This document shows positions 13,136-21,910 of a stretch of 27,184 nt of DNA, piece by piece. Made by a program: the position numbers and the translations under genes. Origin of the DNA: an uncultured Collinsella sp. GTDB lineage: Bacteria; Actinomycetota; Coriobacteriia; Coriobacteriales; Coriobacteriaceae. The DNA is taken from assembly GCA_958421655.1 (NCBI GenBank), contig CATZMG010000027.1, forward strand, positions 1-27,184, given 5' to 3'. The notes under the pieces are model-generated. The model was not told the DNA's origin and did no database searches. It worked only from the letters and a program-made list of their open reading frames with translations. Positions within the stretch are counted from its first letter, which is position 1; every line of letters starts with the position of its first letter.

Positions 13136-15288
13136 TACGACCCACCGCCCAGAACGCCAACCAGCGTGGCGACATCGACGGTGAGCGGGATGGAGCCGCC
13201 GCCGGGCAGAGGAATCTCCGCAAGTGTGAACACCGTACCGCTAATGGTGCGTTCGACTTGATATTCCAACGCCTCGCAAAGCGCCTTGGGATCGGTCACG
13301 CCCAACGGAATACTTCGCAGTTTGTCTTGCGCTTGAGAGAGACCCGCAATGTCAGACCCCGGACTCTTAATGACATTTGCGGAATCGGTCAGCACCGGCT
13401 TTCGCAGGCGCAAGTCGCACGGTTCCAAACCCAGCGCCGCCACGGACGCCGAAACGGTATCGCCGAGCCACGATGCAATGGAGCCCAACGCACCGCTGCC
13501 CCCTCCTAGGTCTTTAATCATCTCGTCCATAAGTTCGTCGGCCGAACCTTGGATGTCTCCGTATCCCACGAGTAGCCGTCCCCAAACATCCATGACGCCG
13601 TCGAGCACGCCGGCAACGCCGCCCGAGCGTTCCTTCAATGTCGAGAAAAATCGCGAAAGCATGTTGTTTTGCGCCGTCGCCTCATCGGGCGCCAGCACCG
13701 CGGCAGAGATAGCACCGCGATCGCCAAGCCTGACTGCCGCGTTAAACGAGGAGTTAAGTTGATCGGGGCTGGTAATGTCACCCGAAACTGCAAAGGCGAC
13801 CACGCCGTTGCGGCCAGGTGGGGCGATACGCGGGCGCTCGCCGGAAAGCGCTTTAATGGCCTGGTCAAACGCATTGCCCGCACGGTCGGCCTCATCCTCG
13901 GTCTGACGCTCAAGTTCGAGTTCTTTGTTGCGGCATTCGACGTAGTCTTCCAGAGCCTCTTTGAATCGATCAAAGTGGTACTCAAAGCCGTTTTCGATAG
14001 AAGTCGAAGGAGCCGCAACGGCACCGAGCGACGAAACACCAAAATGGCATCTATTGCATTTGTCCTGCCCGTCATAAGCAGCAACCGAGGCCAGCCCGCA
14101 TGGCGCCCCCTTCTTATAGTTGGGGCAACTCGTTCCGTAATGCAGATACGTCTTGCCATCGATGGCACTGGTTGGCCACACCGTATCGGTATAGAGTTCC
14201 GTCGCTCGCACCTCGTCAGTGTTGCGCGGCAACAGCGGGATATAGGAAGCGACTTCATCTCCGTCCTCGGTTACATATGCACGATTGACCTCTGTACTCG
14301 CATAGGTGTAAAACGCCTTGCGCGCCGCCGACTCCGCCTTCGTCTCGACGCTTGAACCCTGCGGTTTTTCGTCTGCCAGGCGTTGACGGTAGTAGGTCTT
14401 CGCGCGGTCGAGCGCCACCTGTGGCTCCCACGAAATGCTCGAGGCATAATGCGGGTTCTGCTCACCCGAGAGCTTTGCCAAACTCCTCGCACGTTCCCAC
14501 ATGCATGAACAGCTACCGACCGAAGCCGGAACCGATCCACCGCAATCCGCAAGCCAGGCGCGTTCTTTTGCTTTCGCCGTCTCCTCCGAGGCCTTCTGCA
14601 GCTCATCTGCTGCGCGCTCCAGATCTTTCGATGTGTCTTTAATGGCATCGGTCGAGATCTCAGAACCCTCGAGCGCAACGAAATCCGACTCGGACATCCT
14701 GGGCACGGCAAGCGCCGTACCGGTATAGGTCACACTATCGGTATCCTGCGCCGACACCGCCTGCGTGGCACGCGCGGCAATCAGATACGGCAGAGCCGTC
14801 TCGATTTTCTGCAAGCCTTCCGATGCGCTTTTGGCAAACTTGTTGCGCGTTTTAATGATCTCAATCCCGGTGTCGACCATATTGCCGGCAACTGGTTCGG
14901 CACCCGGGATGAGGATGGCGACCAGGCCCGTCCCGATCGTGGCAAACCCCGCTAGCCCCAGACTCAAGATGCTCGCATCAACCACCGTGGCAGCCGTGTG
15001 ATAGGACGACACTACGTTGGCACCCGCCAGCGCGCCGCTATCGGCCGCCACCTGGGTGTCCCCCGCGCGCGACATGCTCCATATCGCCGCGGTCGACGAA
15101 AACAACAACGTGAGCACCACTAGGATGACCACGGCAGAAGAAAGCGTGGTGTAGGCACCGTCTTCGATAAACAGGTCGATACCGGCGCGGCCCATAAAGC
15201 CGCCTCGCTTGCGATGGCAGCTCGGACGGCGCGTCAAAACGCGTCTAGACCAGAAACGCTTAATCCCATGCAGCAATCCACGAATCAT
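13135..15288 (-). CDS. Large TadG-like Tad pilus surface protein
   Basis: With the ATG at 15288 (GGAGGGAG 3 nt upstream) the protein has 717 residues; a further in-frame ATG at 15195 is weaker. After a basic cytosolic stretch there is one membrane helix (LSSAVVILVVLTLLFSSTAAIWSMS). This is followed by the TadG-type segment GDTQVAADSGALAGANVV and a second hydrophobic stretch (ILSLGLAGFATIGTGLVAILIPGA). The large exported region has coiled-coil tracts (KDTSKDLERAADELQKASEETAKAKERA) and cysteine clusters (ADCGGSVPASVGSCSC; TSCPNYKKGAPC; KCNRCHFG) likely to form disulfides. It ends with a Gly/Ser-rich tail. It overlaps the upstream TadE-like gene by 29 nt. Similar proteins are standard in Coriobacteria tad loci; the function is probably pilus anchoring. 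Confidence 0.82.
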   Translation of the reverse strand: MIRGLLHGIKRFWSRRVLTRRPSCHRKRGGFMGRAGIDLFIEDGAYTTLSSAVVILVVLTLLFSSTAAIWSMSRAGDTQVAADSGALAGANVVSSYHTAATVVDASILSLGLAGFATIGTGLVAILIPGAEPVAGNMVDTGIEIIKTRNKFAKSASEGLQKIETALPYLIAARATQAVSAQDTDSVTYTGTALAVPRMSESDFVALEGSEISTDAIKDTSKDLERAADELQKASEETAKAKERAWLADCGGSVPASVGSCSCMWERARSLAKLSGEQNPHYASSISWEPQVALDRAKTYYRQRLADEKPQGSSVETKAESAARKAFYTYASTEVNRAYVTEDGDEVASYIPLLPRNTDEVRATELYTDTVWPTSAIDGKTYLHYGTSCPNYKKGAPCGLASVAAYDGQDKCNRCHFGVSSLGAVAAPSTSIENGFEYHFDRFKEALEDYVECRNKELELERQTEDEADRAGNAFDQAIKALSGERPRIAPPGRNGVVAFAVSGDITSPDQLNSSFNAAVRLGDRGAISAAVLAPDEATAQNNMLSRFFSTLKERSGGVAGVLDGVMDVWGRLLVGYGDIQGSADELMDEMIKDLGGGSGALGSIASWLGDTVSASVAALGLEPCDLRLRKPVLTDSANVIKSPGSDIAGLSQAQDKLRSIPLGVTDPKALCEALEYQVERTISGTVFTLAEIPLPGGGSIPLTVDVATLVGVLGGGS

Positions 15289-15796
15289 AATCTCCCTCCA
15301 GCCATTCGGGACGTGATTGATATGAGACATCAACCTTGAGCTCAACGTAGCCGCCCTCGGCGGTACCACCCATAGCCTGCACAAACGCACCGATCACAGG
15401 CAACGGCTTGACCTCGCCAGAAACGGACACGGACGAGACGCCACCCGCATCGGCCCGACCAAGCTCGATATCCCACGACAACGGCCCGCCGGCATGAAAG
15501 ATCGAAACGTTGGGCACTGCGGCAAGCCGGCGGCAGGTGAACTCCTTAAGATCGTCATCCTCCGCCGTCGTCGTGGTCATGAGCCGCGCGGTCTCGGCGG
15601 CGGCAGACTCCATGACCGCGCGCGTATAAAGCAGGCACACCGGTTGCAGTGCGAGAAGGATGAGCGTCAGAAACGTCGGCAGCAAAAAAGCGGCCTCGAC
15701 CGTAGACTGCGCCCGGTCCTCGCGCGCGATATCAATACAACGCGATGTCCTTAGCGCCCGCAGCGGCGTCGATAACCGACGTCGAGGCAACGCCAT
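15260..15796 (-). CDS. TadE-like minor pilin (start uncertain)
   Basis: The core REDRAQSTVEAAFLLPTFLTLILLALQPVCLLYTRAVMESAAAETARL is a classic TadE N terminus: basic box, Glu, hydrophobic helix, then a helical stalk. A beta-rich exterior follows (VSSVSVSGEVKPLPVIGAFVQAMGGTAEGGYVELKVDVSYQSRPEW). The only upstream ATG in frame is at 15796, giving 178 residues and overlapping the preceding gene by 65 nt, with a weak ribosome site. An ATT near 15740 close to the end of that gene would give the short N terminus usual in TadE. Coupled re-initiation at the upstream stop (15732-15734) is plausible. It overlaps the TadG-like gene downstream by 29 nt. Confidence 0.8.
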   Translation of the reverse strand: MALPRRRLSTPLRALRTSRCIDIAREDRAQSTVEAAFLLPTFLTLILLALQPVCLLYTRAVMESAAAETARLMTTTTAEDDDLKEFTCRRLAAVPNVSIFHAGGPLSWDIELGRADAGGVSSVSVSGEVKPLPVIGAFVQAMGGTAEGGYVELKVDVSYQSRPEWLEGDYDSWIAAWD

Positions 15797-15950
15797 GGGA
15801 TGCCGCCCGCTCAACCAGCGCCGCCAAGCGTCCATCGGTGCCAGCACGCCAAAGTCCCACAATCGCCAGCACGATCGATAACAGCGCCACCGTGACGATG
15901 GCGTATTCGACCGTCGCCTGGGCAGATTCCTCACGCAGAATGCCATGCAT
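15732..15950 (-). CDS. Pilin-like small Tad protein
   Basis: The 72-residue protein is MHGILREESAQATVEYAIVTVALLSIVLAIVGLW followed by a short soluble tail. The box ESAQATVEYA is the same as in the Flp pilin encoded at 16479 (ESAQGTTEYA). The tail is short and ends KDIALY. It may be a second Flp-type pilin or a TadF-like minor subunit. AAGGAGG lies 9 nt before the ATG, within the last codons of the upstream gene, and the stop and start are separated by one base. Confidence 0.85.
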   Translation of the reverse strand: MHGILREESAQATVEYAIVTVALLSIVLAIVGLWRAGTDGRLAALVERAASHGVASTSVIDAAAGAKDIALY

Positions 15951-15951
15951 T

Positions 15952-16515
15952 TCACGATCCCTCCTTTGAGCTTATTGTTTGCGGGACCAGACGCACGGCG
16001 CGCAGACGACACGAAGCATCGCCAGCATCCGCGGCAACCGTCACCATATCGACCCAGCCGCGCCCATCGCGCACGATGGCGCCCCATACGTTGCCCTTAA
16101 TATCGAGATAGCCGCTCAGGGCGAGCTGGGCCGTTGGCACCTCGCGGTAGGCGCGTAACATATCCGCCGCTGCCTCGGTCATCGGTCGGTCCTCGGACCA
16201 TGCAAGCCGGACCGCAATCGCGTTGTCCTCAGGTGAATCCGTCGCAGTGCCAGACCGCTTGTCGAGCGTCCGCAGAAAGGTTTGCGCCGTGACAGCGACA
16301 TCCGAATCGTCCGCATCTCGCATCTCATCTTTTTGAGACGCCACCGCCGAATCTGAGCCCGAATCGAAGGCGGCCCCAGGACGCTGCTGCCGCGCGGCGT
16401 TAAGCCCCCAAAGCACCGCCGCTATCGCCACGGTCAGGCAAGCAAACACCAGCAGCACCCCGATGGGGCGCTCGCCCTCTACAGGCTGTTGATGCCCTCG
16501 CTGATAGCGTTCCAT
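15952..16515 (-). CDS. One-pass membrane protein of the Tad operon, function unknown
   Basis: I do not recognise the family. With the ATG at 16515 it has 187 residues and overlaps flp by 37 nt. A GTG about 20 codons later, at the start of the membrane helix, is an alternative start. The helix GVLLVFACLTVAIAAVLWGL (about 19-38) is followed by an acidic linker (DSGSDSAVASQKDEMRDADDSD). A compact domain follows with FLRTLDKRSG, YREVPTAQLALSGYLDI and GRGWVDMVTVAADAGDASCRLRAVRLVP. Topology suggests an exported C-terminal domain. Its position between flp and the minor pilins argues for an accessory assembly role. Confidence 0.75.
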   Translation of the reverse strand: MERYQRGHQQPVEGERPIGVLLVFACLTVAIAAVLWGLNAARQQRPGAAFDSGSDSAVASQKDEMRDADDSDVAVTAQTFLRTLDKRSGTATDSPEDNAIAVRLAWSEDRPMTEAAADMLRAYREVPTAQLALSGYLDIKGNVWGAIVRDGRGWVDMVTVAADAGDASCRLRAVRLVPQTISSKEGS

Positions 16516-16712
16516 AGATCTTGGACCTTGCCCTTAAATGCGACAATGGCAATGATGGCGATCACCACGAGCACGCCGACCAAGATGGCGTATTCGGTGG
16601 TGCCCTGCGCACTCTCCTCCTGCAGTAGCTCCCCGGCATGCTGGCGAGCGCGAATTGACTGGCAAACAGCCCAGCTCCAGACCTTGCCAGCAACGTCAGT
16701 CATCGTGTTCAT
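16479..16712 (-). CDS. flp: Flp-type major pilin
   Basis: The 77-residue prepilin has a long leader (MNTMTDVAGKVWSWAVCQSIRARQHAGELLQ). The pilin box EESAQGTTEYAILVGVLVVIAIIAIVAF follows, and a short tail KGKVQDLWNAISEGINSL. Glu and Tyr of the TEY motif are the conserved Flp residues. The leader is unusually long for Flp pilins (normally about 15-25 residues). The prepilin peptidase that must cleave it is not in the window. GGAGG lies 5 nt before the ATG, and tadC ends 10 nt upstream. This pilin is polymerised by TadA with TadB/TadC. Confidence 0.92.
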   Translation of the reverse strand: MNTMTDVAGKVWSWAVCQSIRARQHAGELLQEESAQGTTEYAILVGVLVVIAIIAIVAFKGKVQDLWNAISEGINSL

Positions 16713-16722
16713 GTATTCCTCC

Positions 16723-17364
16723 CTACATCATCCCGCCTGCTCCCAACAGCGGGCCCAATATGGACAGAAGCAACGCCGGCAAGATGAGTGTGCCGGTGGG
16801 AATCAGCAGCTTGACGGGCGCACGCTCGATCTCGCGCTCGACCGCGGCGCGATGAGCCGCACGGATCTCGCGACTTTGAGCGGCCAGTGTCTCGGCAAGT
16901 GGGGCACCCAGGGCGAGCGCCTGTCCCACCGTGATGGCAAAGGTCTCGAGCGCTCGCACGTCCAGGTCGCGCGCGGCGGCCAACAACTCGTCCTCACGCG
17001 TGCCCACGCCCACCTGCCACGCCATGCAGGCCCGCTCAAGTCGAAGAGCCAGCACTGACCGGCGGTTGGCGCAGAAAATCTCAAGCGCCGCATCAAACGA
17101 AAGACCGGCCGAAAGACCCAAGCGCACAACATCGATCATCTCGGACACTTCGCCGAGCGACACTCGCACCGGGCCGCCCGCTCCAACCGCACCCTTCATT
17201 CGCGCGGTCAGAGCATCGACCACCGAGCGACCCGCGGCAGCGACCAGCACCGCCTCGCGCTTGCAGGCCTCTGCGATCTTGCGTGCATCCGCCCGATCCA
17301 AACCCGTCGCGACAAATACACTCAGAGCGCACAGGCAAGCCGCAACTGCAACCGGGGCGCTCAT
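16723..17364 (-). CDS. tadC: TadC-like inner-membrane platform protein (T2SSF domain)
   Basis: The 213-residue protein has an N-terminal membrane helix (VAVAACLCALSVFVATGL), the T2SSF-type helical segment VVRLGLSAGLSFDAALEIFCANRRSVLALRLERA, LGAPLAETLAAQSREIR, and a C-terminal hydrophobic pair KLLIPTGTLILPALLLSILGPLL. It pairs with TadB to form the pilus assembly platform. The ATG at 17364 overlaps the tadB stop as ATGA, with GGTGGAG just upstream; a longer open frame reaching 17502 lies inside tadB. It is shorter than many TadC proteins (about 280-300 residues), typical of compact actinobacterial versions. Confidence 0.88.
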   Translation of the reverse strand: MSAPVAVAACLCALSVFVATGLDRADARKIAEACKREAVLVAAAGRSVVDALTARMKGAVGAGGPVRVSLGEVSEMIDVVRLGLSAGLSFDAALEIFCANRRSVLALRLERACMAWQVGVGTREDELLAAARDLDVRALETFAITVGQALALGAPLAETLAAQSREIRAAHRAAVEREIERAPVKLLIPTGTLILPALLLSILGPLLGAGGMM

Positions 17365-18287
17365 AGCTCCACCCGCATAATGCGCCTGATAACCACCAGG
17401 GCAACGGCGTTGAGGGCAAGACCCAGCACCACAGCGCCCGCGCCGGCAGGCGTCGCAAGACCGCGACGAAAATCTGCCGAAAGCAGCGCCAACACCGCGC
17501 ACATGCCCGTCGGCATCGCCGCGACCATATGCGCAGACATGCGGGCCTGCGACGTCTTAACATCTAGGCGGCGCTTGAGCTCAATGCGCTCCCCCACCAT
17601 GCTCGACGCCTCGGACAGTAAGTCGGCAAGCGGAGCGCCGGTGCGCTGTGACACCTTAAGCGCCAAGGTCACAAGCGAAAGACCGGGGGCGTCGATGCGC
17701 ACGAGCAAGTCATCGAGCGCGTCGGTCGCCGAGATGCCGCAATCGATCGCCGCCGCCACCCGCAAAAACTCGGTATGCACCGGTTCTTGCGCATGAGCGC
17801 CCACAAAGCGCATGCCCTGGGCCAGCGAATGTCCCGAGGCAAGCGACATGGAAAGTGCGGTAAACGCCTCGGGCATGGCCTCTTCTGCATCGTGTTGCTC
17901 GCGCCGGCTCTCAAAGCCATCCCGAGCGGCGCCAACGGCAATCGGAGCAACAAGTCCCAAGGCAAATCCGAGGGGCGATAACGACACCATCGTTAGTAAA
18001 ATGCAGCAGACACCGCTCGAGAGCAGCAGAAACGCCAAACGCCCCGAAGCATCTTCGATCACGAGGCCAAGGCGATGCGCCGGAGCCAGCGATGCCCACG
18101 AACGGGCGATCTTTTTCAGCGGATCGTTTTCCACCAGCTCACGCGGCAGTTTCTCTGCCACCGTCTCGAGCGCCTGACGCGCCAGCTCCGCCGGCGGCAC
18201 CTGCGGCACACGAGGTTCCGCCCCGCACGCCGTCGCGACAGAAAACCCTGCCAAACCCCCTACGACGAGGGGCACAGCGACCTCCAT
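17361..18287 (-). CDS. tadB: TadB-like inner-membrane platform protein (T2SSF domain)
   Basis: The 308-residue protein starts with a hydrophobic segment (VPLVVGGLAGFSVATAC). A pair of membrane helices in the middle (FLLLSSGVCCILLTMVSLSPLGFALGLVAPIAVG) precedes the T2SSF domain (EEAMPEAFTALSMSLASGHSLAQGMRFVG; LVTLALKVSQRTGAPLADLLSEASSMVGERIELKRRL). Two C-terminal helices close it. The ATG at 18287 has GAGGAGG 7 nt upstream, inside the 3' end of tadA (28-nt overlap). It works with TadC and the TadA ATPase. Confidence 0.9.
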   Translation of the reverse strand: MEVAVPLVVGGLAGFSVATACGAEPRVPQVPPAELARQALETVAEKLPRELVENDPLKKIARSWASLAPAHRLGLVIEDASGRLAFLLLSSGVCCILLTMVSLSPLGFALGLVAPIAVGAARDGFESRREQHDAEEAMPEAFTALSMSLASGHSLAQGMRFVGAHAQEPVHTEFLRVAAAIDCGISATDALDDLLVRIDAPGLSLVTLALKVSQRTGAPLADLLSEASSMVGERIELKRRLDVKTSQARMSAHMVAAMPTGMCAVLALLSADFRRGLATPAGAGAVVLGLALNAVALVVIRRIMRVEL

Positions 18288-19588
18288 TCGTCCACCTCCT
18301 CTTGTGTGAGCGTCCCCGACCGCAGGCCTTCTGCGATAAACGGCGGCTCGCGGTCAAGCGTCCAGGTGCGCTCGGCGGCATCGAAAGTCACATAGCGCTC
18401 GAGCTCTACGCCGCCCGACGCGGCGCGACGCACCCCCGAATACGAGGAGACGAAGCGCCTGCCATCGGCGTGGCGCTCGGACATCACGATGCCGTCGAGC
18501 GCCATGGCAATCTGCTCCTCGATGAGCTCGCTCGGCAGATCGATGCCATAACGTGCAAGCAACGTCAGACGCACCACGGTCTCCTGTTCTGAGCCCGCAT
18601 GAAGTGTGGTGAGCGACCCGTCGTGGCCCGTGTTCATGGCCTGCAACATGTCGCAGCACTCAGCACCGCGCACCTCACCCACCACGATGCGGTCGGGGCG
18701 CATGCGCAGGGCATTGGTCACCAGGTCGCGGATCGTCACCGCGCCCTCGCCCTCAATTGAAGCCTCGCGCGCCTCTAGACGCACCACGTGTGGATGATGC
18801 GCAAACTTGAGCTCGGCAGAGTCCTCGATCGTCACGATGCGCTCGCCGGTGGAAATCTCGCATGACAACGCGTTGAGCAGGGTGGTCTTACCAGATCCCG
18901 TGCCTCCCGCAACCGCCAGGTCCTGTCTCAGCGACACCGCGCATGACAGCAGCTGCGCATACCAAAGCGGCAGCGACCCCAGCCCCACAAGCTCGTCCAG
19001 CGAGCAGATGCGGTCCGAGAACTTTCGGATGGTGAGAATCGGTCCGTCAATCGCCACAGGCGGAATCACCGCGTTGACGCGATAGCCCGTTTTGAGGCGG
19101 GCGTTGACGATGGGGCTGCGCTCGTCGATACGGCGGCCAAGTGGCGAGATGATGCGGTCGATAAGCACACGGATCTGCTCATCATCCTCAAACGCATGCT
19201 CGATGGGGTACAAGACGCCGCCGCGTTCAAAGAAGGCCGAGCGGCAGCCGTTGATCATGATCTCGGTAACGGTGTCGTCCTCGATGAGCGGCTGCAACGG
19301 CCCCAAGCCCACCACGTCATCCAAAATCTCGTCGATGATGGTCTCGCGCTCGGGCGTCGCGAGATCGGTCGGCTCCTCAACATTGAGCGCCGCCTCCACC
19401 GCGGGACGCAATTCCGAGCGGGCAAGTACCGGGTCGATATAGGCGCTGATACGCGCCACTTCGTCGTAACCCATGCGGTCCATCACGGCGCGCTTAGTGC
19501 GTCGTTTCACCGCGCGGCGACGCCCCGCATCTACAGGAGCTGCCGCCGCTGCAGCGCCGGCAGCCTTAATCCTCGTTTGCAGGCTCAT
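18260..19588 (-). CDS. tadA: TadA/CpaF pilus assembly ATPase
   Basis: This secretion-type ATPase of the TadA/CpaF family powers Flp pilus assembly from the cytosolic face. The 442-residue protein has an N-terminal helical domain (VEAALNVEEPTDL, IIDEILDDVVGLGPLQPLIEDDTVTEIMING) and the segment PIVNARLKTGYRVNAVIPPVAIDGPILTIRKF. Walker A is GGTGSGKTTLLNAL. The Asp/His boxes are RIVTIEDSAELKFAHHPHVVRLE and ALRMRPDRIVVGEVRGAE, the Walker B region. The His box is GHDGSLTTLHAGS. All catalytic motifs are intact. Its start overlaps the tadZ stop as ATGA. Confidence 0.96.
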   Translation of the reverse strand: MSLQTRIKAAGAAAAAAPVDAGRRRAVKRRTKRAVMDRMGYDEVARISAYIDPVLARSELRPAVEAALNVEEPTDLATPERETIIDEILDDVVGLGPLQPLIEDDTVTEIMINGCRSAFFERGGVLYPIEHAFEDDEQIRVLIDRIISPLGRRIDERSPIVNARLKTGYRVNAVIPPVAIDGPILTIRKFSDRICSLDELVGLGSLPLWYAQLLSCAVSLRQDLAVAGGTGSGKTTLLNALSCEISTGERIVTIEDSAELKFAHHPHVVRLEAREASIEGEGAVTIRDLVTNALRMRPDRIVVGEVRGAECCDMLQAMNTGHDGSLTTLHAGSEQETVVRLTLLARYGIDLPSELIEEQIAMALDGIVMSERHADGRRFVSSYSGVRRAASGGVELERYVTFDAAERTWTLDREPPFIAEGLRSGTLTQEEVDEWRSLCPSS

Positions 19589-21234
19589 CGCTGATCACCC
19601 TCGCGCGACCAGGGAAGGCGGATACGCGGGCGTTCGGTACGCGTTGCACGGTCGGCGACTATATCGCTCCAAGGGCCGACGGCGCACCCCAGTTCCACGA
19701 GCATCTCGCGCGTGGCCTCGCGCACGCTGGTCGCAAAAGCGCTCGTCTGACCCACTGCCTCGTCGGCGCGCCCAAACGCCATGAGCGCGGCGAGATCCTG
19801 CCCGCCATCGGCGATACGAATCTTGGAGCTCAACGCACAGGCAATCTCAAAGCGCATGGCGACGTCCTCGTCTGCCCCGCGCGCACCGAACCGGTTGAAC
19901 ACGGCGCTCATGCGCGTGCGCGGCACACCTACTCGACTTGCCAGTTCAATGACGCGCGACGCCGATGTCGCGGACGACACCGCCGCATCGCCAACGACCA
20001 GGCAACGGTCGCTCGCCGCCACCGCAGCCGCCACGGCATCGCCCCAAAAGACCGAGGTATCGATAAAGACCACGTCGGATTCGCGACGCAGGACATCGAG
20101 CAGCAGCTCCACCGGACGTGCCATGAGCTCAGCTTGCTCGGGCGCCGCGACGGGACCCCAGAGCGTAACGCCCGGGGCGACGCGCATCGATGCGGCCACG
20201 ATATCCGGCTCGGTGAGCGTGCCCGCCGCCGACGGCTCGATAAGCATCGCCATATCGTGCGGAGCATCGACGCCTAACAAGTCGTAAAGGTTTCCAAACA
20301 TCAGGTCCAGGTCGAGCACGGCGGCACGCAAGCCCAACAGCGACGATGTGTGTGCCATGGTGGCAACGATCGTCGACTTGCCGCAACCGCCCGAACCCGA
20401 AATGGCGCAGATGACCGGAGCTCGATGCGGCGAAGCGGCAGCGTCTGCCGGCGGCATCGGAGGCGGCGGGGCGGGCGTCGGTGACAGCGTCCCCGTCTCC
20501 CCCGCCGCAACTACACGCTGCGTCCAAGCCGGCATGGCGGCTTGTTCGGTCTGCGAGGCAGGCTCGTTCTGCGCAATCTGCTCATGCTGCATCAGCGACA
20601 ACTCGCCGCACCCGGCAAAGCCCTCAACTTCGTCGAGTTCATCCGCCAGATTCACGCCGCGCACGTATCCCATATCTACAGCCGGGGAGTCGCCAGCATG
20701 CTGCGCCGGTCCTCCAGCGTCATCGTATACAAGGGGGTTCCGGGGGCGCCGACCATGCTCGGCTTCCGCTTTTCCATAATCATCAACACGCGGGCCTCTT
20801 GTAGCGCGAGGCGCCCCGGGTTCCCTATCAACAAAAGCATCGGGCTCAATCGTCATGCGCCGATCGGAATCAACCGCTCCCTCGCCCGCTCGCCCGTTGC
20901 CGCATATACTGTGCGCAGCGATGACCTCGGTCGCCCCTGCGCGAAACAGCCCCTCGATATCCGACGGATCGAGTGCTTCTATCAACACGACCACGCGACT
21001 CACGCGGCCTTCGGCCGTCAGGCGCGCAACAGTCTTGCGCACATCTTCGGTATCAAACAGAGACGCCGCGATGATGGCAGCTCCGCGGCGCGACGGAAAC
21101 GCCCGCGCCATGGAAACCAGCCCGTCCAGGTCACCCACGCGAAGCACCTGTGCACCCGTATCACGGCCCTCGACTTCCCGCTGCAACAGCCCGTAATCGC
21201 CGCACGCGCAGCACGCAAGCCAGATCGCCTTCAT
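19585..21234 (-). CDS. tadZ: TadZ/CpaE MinD-like localisation ATPase
   Basis: The 549-residue protein has an N-terminal receiver-like domain (AIWLACCACGDYGLLQREVEG ... VVLIEALDPSDIEGLFRAGATEVIAA). A long low-complexity linker rich in Pro/Ala/Asp (PTPAPPPPMPPADAAAS) precedes a MinD/ParA-type ATPase domain: ICAISGSGGCGKSTIVATMAHTSSLLG (Walker A), AVLDLDLMFGNLYDLLG and DVVFIDTSVFWGDAV. TadZ proteins position the Tad apparatus at the pole or membrane. A start at GTG 21237 (GTGA overlap with cpaB) or ATG 21234 is possible; GGAGG is upstream of both. The unusually long linker of about 170 residues is the main oddity. Confidence 0.92.
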   Translation of the reverse strand: MKAIWLACCACGDYGLLQREVEGRDTGAQVLRVGDLDGLVSMARAFPSRRGAAIIAASLFDTEDVRKTVARLTAEGRVSRVVVLIEALDPSDIEGLFRAGATEVIAAHSICGNGRAGEGAVDSDRRMTIEPDAFVDREPGAPRATRGPRVDDYGKAEAEHGRRPRNPLVYDDAGGPAQHAGDSPAVDMGYVRGVNLADELDEVEGFAGCGELSLMQHEQIAQNEPASQTEQAAMPAWTQRVVAAGETGTLSPTPAPPPPMPPADAAASPHRAPVICAISGSGGCGKSTIVATMAHTSSLLGLRAAVLDLDLMFGNLYDLLGVDAPHDMAMLIEPSAAGTLTEPDIVAASMRVAPGVTLWGPVAAPEQAELMARPVELLLDVLRRESDVVFIDTSVFWGDAVAAAVAASDRCLVVGDAAVSSATSASRVIELASRVGVPRTRMSAVFNRFGARGADEDVAMRFEIACALSSKIRIADGGQDLAALMAFGRADEAVGQTSAFATSVREATREMLVELGCAVGPWSDIVADRATRTERPRIRLPWSREGDQR

Positions 21235-21893
21235 CACTCGTCGCCTCCGCTCTTTTTGCCGCGCGCCGTGGCGGGAATCGTCAAGCTGACCGTTCCCTTG
21301 CCCGAGGCTCCCAGCAGTTCCTTGACGTCTTCGGGGTCAGCCGCCAGCGTCACCCATTCGATCTTGCCCTCGCGCGTGGCACCGGAATCCTCACTGGTAT
21401 CGATCACGTACGCGCCGCACAGTCGATCGGTTACGCCGTCTTTTTGCACATACACATCCACGTAGCTGCCCACGCCCGTAGCACCGCCGACCGAGTGCTC
21501 GGCATCGACCGCCACCGAAACGGCGACCTTGCCCTTAGGCACCTCGAGCTTGTGGCTCTCGGCCTTGGTGTAGACATTGCAGATCACGGCGTTTTTGGGA
21601 ATACGCGAAGTCGTCACGTCGCCGCGCACCTGGCGCAGCTCGGTCGCCGCGTCACGCGGCAGCAGACTCGTCAGCCATTCCTGGGTTATGACATTGGTCT
21701 CATCGAGGGTCTCGCCCACATCGATATCGCGCGCCGCGACGCATACCTCGGCGCGATCGCCACCGTACTTGGCCAAGGTCTCAGCCTGGACCTGTTCGGC
21801 TTGCGAGCGAATCGACGAGCCGTAAACCATGCAGAGCAGCGCAGCGAGCACGCCCGCGACCAGACTGATGGCGATGCGCTTGCTCTTGTTCAC
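21234..21893 (-). CDS. cpaB: CpaB/RcpC-like SAF-domain protein
   Basis: The protein has a membrane anchor (IAISLVAGVLAALLCMVYGSSI), then the SAF domain (EVCVAARDIDVGETLDETNVITQEWL; RIPKNAVICNVYTKAE), then a RcpC-type region (KVAVSVAVDAEHSVGGATGVGSYVDVYV). In Gram-negative tad systems CpaB links the secretin; in Gram-positive systems it is an envelope component of unclear role. The GTG at 21893 (219 residues) is preferred because AGGAG lies 5 nt before it; an ATG five codons upstream has no ribosome site and may only be part of the leader. It is the first gene of the operon. Confidence 0.88.
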   Translation of the reverse strand: MNKSKRIAISLVAGVLAALLCMVYGSSIRSQAEQVQAETLAKYGGDRAEVCVAARDIDVGETLDETNVITQEWLTSLLPRDAATELRQVRGDVTTSRIPKNAVICNVYTKAESHKLEVPKGKVAVSVAVDAEHSVGGATGVGSYVDVYVQKDGVTDRLCGAYVIDTSEDSGATREGKIEWVTLAADPEDVKELLGASGKGTVSLTIPATARGKKSGGDE

Positions 21894-21910
21894 GGCCGCT
21901 CCTCTCATGG

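Noticed and set aside
13135..15288. CNRCH in the TadG-like protein as a cytochrome c haem site
   Set aside because: It is a single CxxCH in a cysteine-rich exported domain, with no cytochrome fold or maturation genes nearby; disulfide or structural roles are likelier.
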